Shown piece by piece: positions 37,991 to 50,119 of a DNA stretch of 64,000 nucleotides (position 1 is its first letter; the number at the start of each line of letters is the position of its first letter). The translations under genes and the position numbers were made by a program. Source of the DNA: Gordionus sp. m RMFG-2023. Lineage: Eukaryota > Nematomorpha > Gordioida > Chordodea > Parachordodidae. The notes beneath the pieces were generated by a model that was not told the origin of the DNA, did not search any database, and saw only the letters and a program-made list of their open reading frames with translations. The DNA lies in assembly GCF_954871325.1 (NCBI RefSeq), contig NC_088776.1:29002508-29066507 (forward strand), in the 5' to 3' direction.

Positions 37991-38583
37991 AAAAATAATT
38001 TATGTAATAAGAATAAATAGAGCACTGCATGAACCGATCCGATCGAATTTGAGTGGATTGGATTTGGACTGGCATTTTTCTGACTCGGTCAGATTATGAC
38101 CCCGATTTTTAAATAGACCGGATTAGATTCGGACCTCATTTTTTTTATCTTTTCTACAGTACTTTATAAAAAAAATCAAATCATATCCGATAAATTAAAA
38201 TCTTGGATCGATGGACAAAATTCTTTTTTGAATTGGGGCATACTAAAAATATAGGTCCGATGCAGGGGTCAACATTGCACTCTATTTTTTATCGGATCGG
38301 GCCGATATTTCACACATTTTAAAATATCGGTTATGGGCCAATATTATAAAATTTTCCGATCCTATAAAAAATGGCTTTTTTAACAAAAATATAATGTTAT
38401 AATTTTTTTTAAAAGTTATATCTAAAAAACCATTTATTTTTTATTAATAAAATCGAAATTTTTGTTTATTTTTTAATAATAATTAATTAATAAACATTCA
38501 GCCATTGTTATTTTTTTTGCGCATTTTGTTTATAAAAGTGTACGATAATCTTAATCTTTTAGTGAGGCTGGTGATTTTGACAG

Positions 38584-38896
38584 TAGAGATCTGCAAAAGT
38601 AGACCCTATTTTTTTAACAAGAAAACAGGTTCGGCCTGGGCCTGGCCTGATATTTTTTTTACAAAATTCGTGCCGGTCGAGCTTTGGAAATTTTTTAAAA
38701 ATATTTAAATTTATCAATTTTAATGTAAAATAAAAATATTTTATTTTATTTATATAAACTAGACGCCATATAACATATATCATTTTTGAATAATTATAAA
38801 AATTAATTTCTATATTTTAATAAATTCGGGACGGGCAAAACTTTTTAAAAAAATTTCGGGCCGAGCTTGAGAAATTAGGCCAGATGCCGATCACTA
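38584..38896. mobile_element. Small element nested in the ATCGG hAT
   Basis: It runs from TAGAGATCTGCAAAAGTAG to GATCACTA, with short inverted ends TAGAGATC/GATCACTA. Flanking octamers TTTGACAG and ATTGACCT are similar but not identical. The intact copy at 13.4 kb shows the uninterrupted target. A relative starts at ~54499. Confidence 0.6.
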
Positions 38897-39015
38897 ATTG
38901 ACCTATCAACGCAGGCTGACCTCTGATAAATTGGAAATTTTGGTATTTCTAAAAAGAAATCTTCGATATATTTATTTAAATATTTATTTCAAATTTCATA
39001 ATATATTTGTTTATT

Positions 39016-39079
39016 ACTTATTATGTAAATAATTATGTTATCACTTATTATGTAAATAATTATGTTATTACTTATTATA
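39016..39079. repeat. 27-bp tandem repeat, about 2.4 units
   Basis: ACTTATTATGTAAATAATTA..TGTTATC is repeated at 39016, 39043 and partly at 39070, inside the ATCGG hAT. Confidence 0.85.
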
Positions 39080-39325
39080 TACATAAATGATTTATCAATA
39101 AAAATATTTTATATACTTTTAGAATTGCAATTGAGTTGAATATAAACCATGACCGATCATTATAATATATTTAAATGACATATGTTATGGTATAGTTAAA
39201 TTATAGATGTTATACTAATAAAAAGTATATTAAAAATTAAAACCATTGGTATCTTTAGAATACAAAATTAGATATGATATCGGATCGGTAATCGGCCTCC
39301 AAAAAGTGGTGTCGGTACACCCCTA

Positions 39326-40769
39326 ATTTTATTACCTTTACATTCATAAAAAATAAATATACCTTTAGTCTAGTTAATTTATTTGGAAGCTTGAAGAAAA
39401 ATATATTATTTATATAAATGTTAAAAATCTTGATTATTTTAATAAAAATTTTCTTAAAATTATTCGTACGGTTGCGACAGCTATTAATTAAAGATTATTT
39501 TTATGCTGACAAGCGATATTTCGAATTCGTTTTTAGCATTCATCGAATCTAAATGTTTTCTTTAAAATTTATATCAAAAATCAGTGGATTTTGGTTATCG
39601 TACTAGAATCTACAAAAACAAAAAAAAAGCAAAGAACTATCCGTAATTCTTTATATGGCAGCCAAAGTCCCATATGTTTTTATAACCGTGGCGGCAAACG
39701 CCGCCCCGCAGTTTTAGTGTGGATTTCATCCTAATTTAACATGGTGAATGAGCGAATTACTCCGAGGATTCGAGCGGATTTTATTCAATAAGTAAGTAAA
39801 AAATAAGGGAACGAAATTCACGAAATTAAATAAAAACGAAGGAACTGATTGCTCCGCACCGCCGAATTAGTGCAGCTTTCATTTGTAATTAATCTAGGGG
39901 GAGGGTACGGGACGATCAACTGCATAAAGAATGAATCAAGCAAGTAATATTTTTTTATCGATATTCACTATCTCTTTATTCTAATAACGCATCTACATGA
40001 CAGGATTTTCACTGGATGCAAACATCCCTCAAAAACCTATGCCTACCCCCCTAAAAATTTTTTATTACCACATTATTAATTACACCTTTTTTTATTACAA
40101 TCGTACTCCCTTCATAATTTTAAAAAGAATAACTAAAACTATTTTAACTCTTATCAAAATATTTATGAATATAAAAGTTATTTTTTGGAACATGAATTCC
40201 ATTAAAAACCCACACATTTACAATGAATGCACTATTATAGTATATTGTTTGGCATGAATATGAGTTTGCTGAGAATCTAACCCTTTTTAATAGCAGAAAA
40301 TTTTATTTGAAAAATAATGTTTATGATTGTATGCAATATATCGTTTTGGTTATCAATGTATTATAATAAGGTTAATATTAAAGTATTAATTTTTACAATA
40401 ATATATTTTCTCCCATTTTATCTAAAAATTAATAGATAACCCCCCAATAAATTTATCCTACTCTCCTTAAAGGAGCCTATAACTCTACTCCCCTCAAATG
40501 CAAACTATTCCTAACCCCCCTCCCCTTCCAATTTTTTTTAATAATTATTTTTTATTTTAATTCACTAATGATAATAAATGCTTGAAATTTAAAAAACAAC
40601 TATTTTTAATTTATTATAAATAATAATTGATCTACATTTGATTATTTTTATATTTCTTTCCAGAAGTCTAAAATATTTGCATCCTTATTAATTCTTTTAA
40701 TGTGTAAAAAAATTATAATAATGAACTAATTGGAATCCATTCACTTTGATGATAAAATTGAATGATTTA
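39326..40769. other. Intron with hAT-end-like fragments
   Basis: Near 40010-40060 and 40440-40540 C-rich stretches (CTATGCCTACCCCCCTAAAA; CTAACCCCCCTCCCC) resemble the GTAGGCAT ends of the ZMYM-like hATs. A segment at 40540-40640 matches 61370-61460. Nothing else is recognised. Confidence 0.35.
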
Positions 40770-41960
40770 TGTTTTTCCCATAATTCCGTTAAATGCTCTA
40801 GCAACCTCTTCCTGATCAATGGTTAATAGGATTTGATATCTGGGGTCTAAATATTGTGATGCATAAATAATATTATTATTTAAATAAGTATCCTTTCTAA
40901 ATCTCATATGCCCTAATATCTCATTGGAAACATTATTGTCTTATCCAATTCTAAACGGCATTTTATCCAAATGCCATAAAAATCGGAGAGGCACATTAGC
41001 TCCGATTGTAGCCTCAAGGTTATCGCCTTAAGGGTTTCAAAACTACACTTATGTTAGCTATTGAAACCCATTCTGTTTCGTCTAGAATAACTTCCGATGT
41101 TGTAACAATGTCCATACAAAAATTTTTCAATTTTAACAATCGATCCCCATCTTGTTAAAATCAATTATTGCTATAGGTTTTTTCATGATTCTAACGATCG
41201 TTGGAGTTTTAAAAAATTTTACCACTTGCCTTGCTCGGTCATTAATCGACACATAACTTGTCTTTAAAAAATCATTAATGGCTAACTGTAATTTGTGTGC
41301 CGCACATCTAATGCTATAACCCTTTGGGGTTGAATCTTTCAACATCTGGTCCAGATCTGCTATTTCTTCATTTATTATATCATCTTCATCCCAATTTTAT
41401 CCTTCCACAGATTCATATAATTATCTTATAGACTTGATTAAATTTGCACCATTATGTTGTTTAATGGAATGCCAAATTTATTTTAGGGTCCCATAATCTT
41501 TTTTTTAATATTATCTCCTTTAGATATTTCTTTTATCGCCAAATTTCTTAATACGATAATATTACCTCGAACATATTGAATATTTATTCCCAGAATGCTT
41601 CTATCTAATCGTTTAGCAGAATCAATTGTTAAACTAACTAATTTATTTAGTCTCTAATTTTATAACGATTAGTGGACATACCCAGGGCTTTAGTAATAGG
41701 GTCAATAATTTTTTAAACCCTGAGTCTTCAATTATTGATAATAAGTGATTCCTCTTAATATGTCTCTCTAAATTGCTATCATGACTCCCTGCCAACACTA
41801 CATCACATATTCTACATTCAGAACCTCCCTTATCATTAAATTTGAAATATTCAAATTTAATTTAAATTACTATTTAGAATATAATGATTCATGTTTTTTG
41901 AGAACTTGTGGTCCCACCTCCGTTTTTATAGAATAATTTTTTAAATATTTCTTAAAGAAT
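40770..41960 (-). mobile_element. hAT transposase remnant
   Basis: The minus strand reads, from right to left: BED-type Cys/His remains near 41.8 kb, GYSIRCAAHKLQLAINDFLK near 41.3 kb, and YASQYLDPRYQ near 40.85 kb. This is the order of the transposase at 9676-11609, to which it is closely related. Many stops are present. A terminus CAGGGATGAGAACCCAAACC (minus strand) at ~42.98 kb might be its 5' end; no 3' end was found. Confidence 0.7.
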
Positions 41961-42129
41961 ATTTAAATAAAACTAAACTAAGTTTGCAATTACAAAATAA
42001 CTCAGATGTTGCCTGATATTAATTTACATATGACATATTCTAGAAAGTAAAATATTTGATTATTAAATTTTCTTTATTAATAAATAATCACCATTTTTAT
42101 CCGACAATGTATTATTTTTACAACTTTAA

Positions 42130-42445
42130 ATCATTTTTGAGCTCATTTTAATAAATTTAAAAATCGGATTTTACCAGAAATATATTTATCATGTTTGGAA
42201 TACCTATCTTATGAATTATAGAAAATTTTGCCGTTATCCTTTGAGTCATTTATAACTTATATGTAAAAAATCTATGAGAAAATGAATATAAAATTATATT
42301 TAGTTTAAAAGTTTAAGAAAAAATTGTCTGAAATTCATAGGGTAGGTACTCCGAACATGATGGAATACATTTCCTGTAAAATCTGATTAAATTTTTTAAA
42401 ACGCCGTCAAAAAATGGTTTAAAGTTGAAAAAATAATATTGCTGG
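42130..42445. repeat. Inverted-repeat element (CAGAAATATAT type), full copy
   Basis: The arms at 42128-42215 (ATTTTACCAGAAATATATTT, ATCATGTTTGGAATACC) and 42345-42445 (GAACATGATGGAATACATTT, CTGTAAAATCTGATT) are reverse complements with ~130 bases between them. Related copies lie at 31238 and 1560. Confidence 0.65.
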
Positions 42446-43822
42446 ACACATTGACGCCAATATATTTTTTAATTTCACTTATTTAATCTAAATTATATTT
42501 GATAATTTGCAACTTACCTTTTTTAAAAATGTTTTACCACGTGATTTTGTACTTTCCTTTGTCTTACTATAATTTAATAATCCACAACAAAAATATTCAA
42601 AAATAGATATTATTATATATTATCATCATTTATAAAGAAAATTTTAAATTGCTTTGCTAGGTAAAATTTATCACGAAAAATTGCCTACTCTTAAATATAA
42701 CAAAAATGAGTCCACGATCAAAAAATGTTTATTTTAAATTATTATTGTTTTTGAATAAAAAAACAATTGTTTCAAATAGGAAATCTTTTATAAATGAAAA
42801 TCATTACGTTTTTTTATATTATATTATATTATTTTTAAATATATAATTTAAAATAAATTAAATGAAAGTTTAAAATGAAAAAAAAAGCTTCAACCCTGAA
42901 CAACCCTAAATTTTAAAAAAGGGTTTGGGTTCAGCGAAATATCGAGGGTTTGGGTTCTCATCCCTGTTACTACTTTTTATGATTTTCCTTAAATTTACAA
43001 ATTATTCCCACAATAATTAACAGTAAAAAAAATCAAATTGTTATTATTTTTTTTCACAAACAAAGAATCAATTATATATTGACCGATTGTGATTACTCAA
43101 GATAAAATAAAACTCCTTATACTATAAAAGAAATAATCAACGAATTACGAAAATCAAAGCTAAATACAATACCTTTTTTTAATTTTATAATATTTTAATA
43201 TTTGCTCGCTCTAATTTAAATTCAGTTGACTTTGATCATAAATTGTTTGAATAAAACCGAACCGTCATGATTAGCAACTGGGTGGTAACTGCACCGTCGT
43301 TATAAAATTTAGCATCAGGACCAGGAGCGTTGTTAAATATTGTTCGATTTTATAATATTTTTAAATGTTTTTTTAATTCTCATCCTTGTTCTTTAAAGTC
43401 ATCAATAAATCTGAACAATAGCTCTAAAAATTTTTCATTATAGATAAACTCAATTGCTTGAATTTATATCTGAAATTAGTTAATTTTAAAATTACCTGAT
43501 ATAATATAATGCATTTTTTATTCGTAAGTTGCTTTATTGCCTAATTTAAAAATATATATTTAAAAAATAATATTAAAACTTAGAAAAATTAAAAAAATAT
43601 ATATGTTAATAGAAGAGCAAAAGGGAAATTTGCTGGCCCAGGTAATCCCTCGTTAATAAAGAAATATTTGCTAAATTTATTGCATGATTTTTTTTATACC
43701 AATTAAAAAAATTTAACACCAAAATAATTAAATATATTAAATACTATCTAAATCATTTTATAATATTGGCCAATTGAATATTTTGTTGATATAAAAAAAA
43801 TAATTTTTTTTTAAATATGTAG

Positions 43823-44017
43823 GTACAACAAAGTATCCTAAAGAGGGCACCACCAATCTACACATGGATATTAGCGATGCCACTAACGTCATGGCTTACG
43901 TTGGGGTCCCAAATGATTCCTTAAATAATCAAATTCCGGAATCTGAATTGAATGACTATTTTTTCGATTTTTCAAATGAAATTTCCGATTCCGACCCCGA
44001 TTATGGCAGAGTTATTG
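43823..44017 (+). CDS. KDM3: KDM3 exon with the HxD iron ligands
   Basis: The acceptor is ATGTAG at 43817-43822 and the donor ATTG|GTATGT at 44018. It encodes EGTTNLHMDISDATNVMAYV, whose His-x-Asp (HMD) supplies two of the three Fe(II) ligands of the demethylase site (H1120 and D1122 in human KDM3A, family knowledge). A ~30-residue acidic tail follows, in the place where vertebrate KDM3 has a short 'GQCEQEEEV' loop. The previous exon ends 13.6 kb upstream; the next starts 14.5 kb downstream. Confidence 0.95.
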
Positions 44018-44813
44018 GTATGTTATATTTTCACAAATTTTCCACTATAGCATCAATCTCATTATGATTTAATCAGGATTTAAAAAACTATAAAATAATA
44101 TTAATTTTTTAAAATTTATTCCCAATTATATATAAATAGATTATTTTATTATTATTTGATAAATTCCATTTTTGAGCTGTTTAGTCAGTTCCTCTATTTG
44201 TGAGCTGATCTAGTCAGCTGGAAAACTGAAAGTGGGGATTCATTGTTTATTATTCCTATTCAAGAGTAGTCTTCATAGAATTAATTTTTTTATTTTATCA
44301 TTTATTGGGATATGACAGTCTGACAAATTTAACGTAAAGAGTAGATGAGGGATCGGTAGTTTTAATGAAATCAGTTCAAAGTTTTTATTTTCCCTTTTTT
44401 TTATAACTTTGTTAAGAGGTTTTTTTTAATCGATTCTTTCTTAATTTATTTCTTATACCTTAAATATTACGCAATATTACATTTTTTTAAAACTAAATTT
44501 CTTTATTTCTATTTTTGAGAACACAAACAAAATTGATTAAATATATTTCTTTTTTTTTACAAAAGCCGAATAATTTTCAATATATTAAAAAAAATAAAAC
44601 GAATAAAAATAATAATAATTTATTTTTTATAATGCTATATATATTCCAATTATTACAATGTAAATTATTATTATTTATTATTTTTCACAAATGCTGATTT
44701 AAAAATAAACAACTCTATTTAAAAAAAAAACAATCCAAAAAGATGACTATTTTTTATAACAAAAATACACTAAAAATCCATATTATATTCACTGCCTACA
44801 GCAGCTTCACCCT

Positions 44814-45065
44814 TCAAAAGTAATTCTCTTCCTCCCTCTCCGCCTCCGACAGAATATAATCCAAGAAATCTCCAAATGTTCCTGGCCACTCTGCGCCGTT
44901 TGCCGCGTCATCCAGTGTTCCAAGTTCCTCGGAATCAATTGTCCAGTCTTCATCCAATACATTCCATCCCTCCTGTTCTCTTAGGCGCTCCTCCGGTAGT
45001 AACCCTCCCTCCGCCAATTCCCTTAATGCCTCTGTCTCACTTATTTCCTCTTGTTCTCGCTCCTT
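44814..45065 (-). pseudogene. Unidentified acidic reading frame, left arm copy
   Basis: The mirror copy of the C-terminal part of the right-arm frame reads EISETEALRELAEGGLLPEE, then GDFLDYILSEAEREEENYF, to the stop at 44814. Differences from the right arm are few and mostly conservative. It lacks the N-terminal part of the right-arm frame because the repeat arm ends near 45125. Confidence 0.35.
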
Positions 45066-45533
45066 TCGGGATCAATTTCCACTTCCCCTGCCCCTACGCT
45101 GCATTCCACTATCGCTTGAGATTCAGCAGCCTAGGGTGGTTGTGGAAAATATGGGAAGTATGGTCGCTAAGGTGGAACTGGCTAACGGGAGGGAAGGCGT
45201 GAGGCACCGGGATAGCTATGCAGACGAATAGAGCAGGAAAAATTAAGGGGCATGTTGCGGAATATAAGGGGTCAGTAAGAGATTTCTGGTAAACATAGCT
45301 AACCAACATGCGGAGAAATTGGGTTTTCAAAGATTTTGAAGTCCATTTCATAGTAACGCCTCGGCAGACGACGTTGCTTGGATTCTCACCGGCCGGGAGA
45401 ATTAAGAAATGTGCGGAGAATTATATTAGATGATCCTAGGGAGGCTTGCAGGGATGTGCGTCAGTGATACGGATGTGGGGAGTGGGGGCATATTTGTCGG
45501 TCGTATCCAAGGCGGAGGCAGACAGATATTGGA

Positions 45534-45959
45534 ATGATGGAGCGAATGATGATGGGAGTACCCGAAGCCTGTCGTTCGGAGCAAGGAGGGGAGGATTGGA
45601 ATGCGGCTGAATTGGGGGAATCCGGATCTCAAGCGATGGTGGAATGCAGCGTAGAAGCGGGGGAAGTGGCGGAAATCGATCCAGAGAGGAGCGAGCCTGG
45701 GGGACCATTGGAGCGAGAACAAGAGGAAATAAGTGAGACAGAGGCATTAAGGGAATTGGCGGAGGGAGGGCTACTACCGGAGGAGTGTCTAAAAGGACAG
45801 GAGGGATGGAATGTATTGGATGAAGACTGGACAATTGGTTCCGAGGAACTTGGAACACTGGATGACGCGGCAAACGGCGCAGAGTGGCCAGGAACATTTG
45901 GAGATTTCTTGGATTGTATTCTGTCGGAGGCGGAGCAGGAGAAAGAAAATTATTTTTGA
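45534..45959 (+). CDS. Unidentified acidic reading frame, right arm
   Basis: Open for 141 codons from ATG at 45534, it is very rich in Glu, Asp and Gly. The C-terminal ~70 residues (EGWNVLDEDWTIGSEELGTL then GDFLDCILSEAEQEKENYF) recur in the left arm on the minus strand. Preservation of both copies at protein level suggests coding origin, but the start is arbitrary and the frame could continue from the unique centre. No motif or family is recognised. The opposite-strand proline-rich frame is taken as a shadow. Confidence 0.4.
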   Translation: MMERMMMGVPEACRSEQGGEDWNAAELGESGSQAMVECSVEAGEVAEIDPERSEPGGPLEREQEEISETEALRELAEGGLLPEECLKGQEGWNVLDEDWTIGSEELGTLDDAANGAEWPGTFGDFLDCILSEAEQEKENYF

Positions 45960-46282
45960 AGGATGGAGCGGCTGTAGGCAGTGAATATAATATGGATTTT
46001 TAGTGTATTTTTGTTATAAAAAATAGTCATCTTTTTGGATTGTTATTTTTTTTTAAAATATAGTTGCTTATTTTTAAATCAGCATTTGTGAAAAATAATA
46101 ATAATTGGATGGAATTTTTATTATACAAAGAGATGTTTTCGACTTTGTTTGAATATTTCGAATTGATAATGAAAAATTGGCTGAGTAGATTAATTAAAAA
46201 ATTTTATTAAAGTGAGAATGATTATTACCATTTGTGTTCCTTAAATGCATAGAATTTAAATATATTCTTTATTAGTTGATTT

Positions 46283-48181
46283 CAGTGGCGTCACTAGGGA
46301 AGGGCGCGCAGGGGCTCTAGCCCCCTAAAAAAATTTTAATAGCCCCCTGAAGCATAATTTTTTTAAATGGCTCCTTAATATCCCCTTGAACTAAAATTAA
46401 ATTGTTTTGATTGCCCCCTTAAGGATTTCTTTTTTAATTCTGTTGCGTAATATATAGATTTAATTTTATTATTTAAAAATTAATAAGACTATCAATTTTT
46501 ATTAAATGATTACTATTTTAATTATTATAATATATATAAATTATTTCACTATGTCAGCTTGCAATCAAATTCTGCGTTAAAATTTGAATATCAATATCAC
46601 TCACTAAATATTAATTTAGCATTATATAACCCTTAAATAAATACAATCATTTATTAATTTAAAATTAACAAATTTAATATTGTAAGCCAAGTTTAAAATC
46701 ACTAATCAACTATATTATTCATTTTAAAATTTAATTACCATGCCTGTTCCTAAAAATATATTCAAGGTCCAATTAAGTATAGGAAATTTCTTTATAAATA
46801 AGTAGACATATAGTTTATAATCCCTTATTATATATAATAGGTTATAAAATATTGAGTAAAATACCACTTTTATAGACATATTTGACAGTTATATAATATA
46901 TTACAGTTAATATTTTAATAAATTTTATTAATAATGTTAATAAATATAAGTAACAATTTGCATTCAAATCTTTAACGCTATCTATTTATTTAAAAATATT
47001 ATTAAAATTAAACATCTTATTATTTATCTCACAATGTGTGTAATAAATTAGATATCTTTTCTTCTCTTTTTTTTACATGTTTCTAGCAAAGCTATTTTTT
47101 TATTATTTGAAAAACAGTTTCGAGTTAATTTTTTAATACGAATATATTTTTGATCTTATTATAAACTACTATTATATATATATAATATACAAACTCGAGG
47201 TGGTGCCACAATAATATATAAAATCTTAATTGCTTTCATCATATCATGGTTAAAATGTTTCATTTCTAATATGGCATCCTTTTTGTGTAAATAACTTAAG
47301 GCTTCAATATATTTACATAATATCTTCTAAAGATTTTTAGTGTTTTTGTTTTATCAATTTATCTAACATAATAAATTTTGATATGAGTTAACATCATGAG
47401 TGTAATAGCTATGATTGCAAATTAACCAGCATCTAATTTGTGTGGCAATGTAAGTTAAGATTATTACTACTCTGAGAGCATATGATTGCATTTAGATAAG
47501 CAATAATGGTCAACTGTGTAGTCGTTTATATATAATTAAAAATGGATAATCTTTTAGAAATTTAATATCTCACAATAATTTTCTCGATTACTTATCTACC
47601 ATCATATCATCTAAGAGGAAGCTCTAACCACCATATAGTTTTATGATTTGGATTCGTCGTTTATAATCTCTTCTTCAAGAATTGTTGATTTGGTTAGGCC
47701 TATAAATTTTTCCTTATTAGTCCATTCTATAAAACATTGTCTAAAAAGGTAACAGAGAGTACTTATATTAGTTTCATGACCTTTTGTCAATGTAAGTTGA
47801 TAAGAATAAGATTTTATCATTTGGTTTTTAAATACCATTATAAATTAAGGCATATGTATGAATTATTTAACCTTTTTTATCACTTGTAATTCTTTAGAAG
47901 CAAAATTTTTAATATCAGCAAGCAATAATATTTTATACTATAATAAATAGATTTTGTATTAAAATATATTATTTTTAGAAATGTCTTGTATTGTTTTAAT
48001 TATTTATATACTAGTTTATTTTGTATGCATATTATAATAAATGACAAAATATGAAATTCAGAATAATTGTTTAGAGTTAGCAAATTTTTAAAAAGTATAA
48101 TATATTAATATAAAACCCGGCCGAAGACCCGCAAATTAGGGGGTATGTGGGGTGCGATAGTAAAGGCTAGCGATGCCCCTG
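46283..48181 (-). mobile_element. hAT element, ZMYM/DUF4371-like, decayed
   Basis: It runs from CAGTGGCGTCACTAGGG to CTAGCGATGCCCCTG. Flanks GTTGATTT (46275-46282) and GTTGATTC (48182-48189) differ at one base. On the minus strand near 47.64-47.84 kb the frame reads SYSYQLTLTKGHETNISTLC then YLFRQCFIEWTNKEK, a transposase remnant. At 1.9 kb the copy is internally deleted. Confidence 0.75.
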
Positions 48182-48599
48182 GTTGATTCAGTTTTTAAGT
48201 CTTCTTTATATCTTACATTGAATGATGATTGTAAATTTGCAATATTATGAAATGTGGCCCAACATAAATTACCAGAATAGATGTTTCATAACCCTTATTG
48301 AACCCTTAAATTTCATTCAATATATATTCTTTTAATCTCTTACTTTTTATTATATTTGTGTAAAAGTTTATCAAAAAGTTGAACTCCAATCTATATACAA
48401 GTTTATCTTTATTTATTTTAAGAAAGCTTATCGAGATACTTTTTATTTCAACATTATTTACAATAGATGATCGTCCTTGAAAAGAAGATATAAAAGACAA
48501 TAAAAAGATAAGCGTTCTCAAAATAACTTTAAAAAAAATGCAAATTAACAGTTAATTAATGACAAAAAATATAGATCCGTAAACTTGAAAAATACAACC

Positions 48600-49170
48600 T
48601 GGGGGGAAGGGGAAGATCATCTATCATGAATGCAACCCCTGCCCCTATTTACTAAACATTTACAATCGTTTCACAAAATGCCCTCTATCTCGTCGTCTGT
48701 GAAACCGATATCTGGCATGTTATTGGGTTCCCTCCTTGTGCTGTCTATATGGGCTACACTATTCACCAATTGTTCTCTCGACCCACATTGGGACCAATTC
48801 TGCAAATGATTCATCGGCTGACATAAATAACACGTTCTTATCGGGTTTTCTCATTTTTTCAGAGTTCACAGGTTGTTCCCGCAATTAAGGTAGTTCAGAA
48901 TGCCTTTCAACATGTATGGAATAATATGTAGCCCCTATGAGACTATGTGCAGAACATGGATACGCATCTGTTAGTTGAAAGTAATTGAAATCCAAGGGAA
49001 ACCATACGATTGAGGAAAATCACGTGGAAACAACGACTCTGGCTGCCGTAAGGAGAAACCCAATGGCATGCTGGATATTGCTTTCGGAAGACAAGATACA
49101 GGGTATTTTGAGAGACAATTGATAGGACGGCGATTTTAAAGGGTTTATTAATCTAGCCTGTCATGCATAG
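48600..49170. other. GC-richer unidentified block
   Basis: Base composition rises above the surroundings over ~570 bases. Short coding-like runs appear (minus strand near 48.7 kb: EPNNMPDIGFTDDEIEGIL), but no long frame or recognised domain. It is probably a decayed insertion. Confidence 0.3.
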
Positions 49171-49289
49171 GGATGGAAAAAAATAATATTAAAAAGGCAT
49201 GTTTTTTTTTCAACAAAAAGCAAGAAAAAAATATTTTAAAAAACATCAAGAAAAATAGGAAAAAACGAAAAAGAAAAATGTGAAAAAAC

Positions 49290-49430
49290 TAGTGCTGTAA
49301 AGTAACAGCATTACCTTTTGAGGAAAAGAAACGCTATTCATTGTTTTTAAAGGTAACGAATAACGCGTTCTTTTTTAAGTAACGGTAACGCAAAAACGTT
49401 ACTCGTTACTTCAAATTTTTTCTTAAAAAA
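49290..49430. repeat. Left-end fragment, AACGCGTT hAT family
   Basis: TAGTGCTGTAAAGTAACAGC followed by GAATAACGCGTTC and AACGTTACTCGTTACTTC matches the termini at 28354 and 32977. No right end was seen. Confidence 0.5.
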
Positions 49431-50119
49431 GATGGAAAATATGTTTTATCATATATTATATTTTTTTTACCCCATCAATTGTATCTTTATTTTATTTATT
49501 ACATTTTTGTTGTTGTTTTTTTTCCATATTACTATTTTATTTTTTTTATAATCTATCTTTATTTATAAAAAAATTAGAGGTTCTACTTTGATCGTATTTT
49601 CGTCCATTTAGGTCAAAATCGACATCATTATTAATACGAATTTTTATGCCGGTAATTATTGTATTAATGCTTTTATTTAATATATCAGATAAGTTATATT
49701 TTAACAATATTTAAGATATAATCTTAATTTATAACTATTAAATGGACCAATCAGAAAAGTGGACGAATTTACGAACAAGTGACTTTACGATCATAGTTAG
49801 GCAAATCTAAAATTATTTAAAAAGTTATAAAAATAAAAATATATAATTAATTAAAAATTTTGACTATTTGCGTTCCCCGAGTCGTAGTTATGTCAAAATA
49901 TTTCAAGTTAAATTTTTTCTCAAATAAAAAGAAATTCCCTATCCTCGTTTGTGAAATGCCTTGATTTACCTAGGATTCTTAGAGTTTTAGGAAAAATAAC
50001 CATTTGTTGGCTATTGGGGTAAATATGCAATTGTTGAAATCTTGTATTTTTTAATTTTTTTTGATTTGGCATTGGTTAATAAATTTGTGTTGGAAGGAAA
50101 TGATGAGTATAAGTAAAAT

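Larger units (their letters stand above)
38263..39325 (+). mobile_element. hAT-like element, ATCGG family
   Basis: It begins CAGGGGTCAACATTGC, with TTATCGGATCGGGCCGATATTT close behind, and ends GATCGGTAATCGGCC..GGTACACCCCTA. The interior keeps the C-terminal transposase stretch (GAGGCTGGTGATTTTGACAG | CAGGCTGACCTCTGATAAA), which is split by the insert at 38584-38896. No matching target duplication was seen. Confidence 0.6.
44675..46105. repeat. GC-rich inverted-repeat cassette of unknown family
   Basis: The left arm (~44675-45125) and right arm (~45615-46105) are close reverse complements, separated by ~490 unique bases. The arm cores are strikingly GC-rich against the AT-rich surroundings, while the outer ~130 bases of each arm are AT-rich like the genome. 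Each arm holds an acidic reading frame pointing outward and ending ..EENYF or ..KENYF. The middle has + strand coding-like text (NIANQHAEKLGFQRF; SNASADDVAWILTGRE). I do not recognise the family. Confidence 0.8.

Noticed and set aside
45436-45897. 153-codon proline-rich frame on the minus strand
   Set aside because: It is antisense to the acidic frame in the GC-rich arm; Pro/Leu/His richness is what the complement of Glu/Gly codons gives. No domain was seen.
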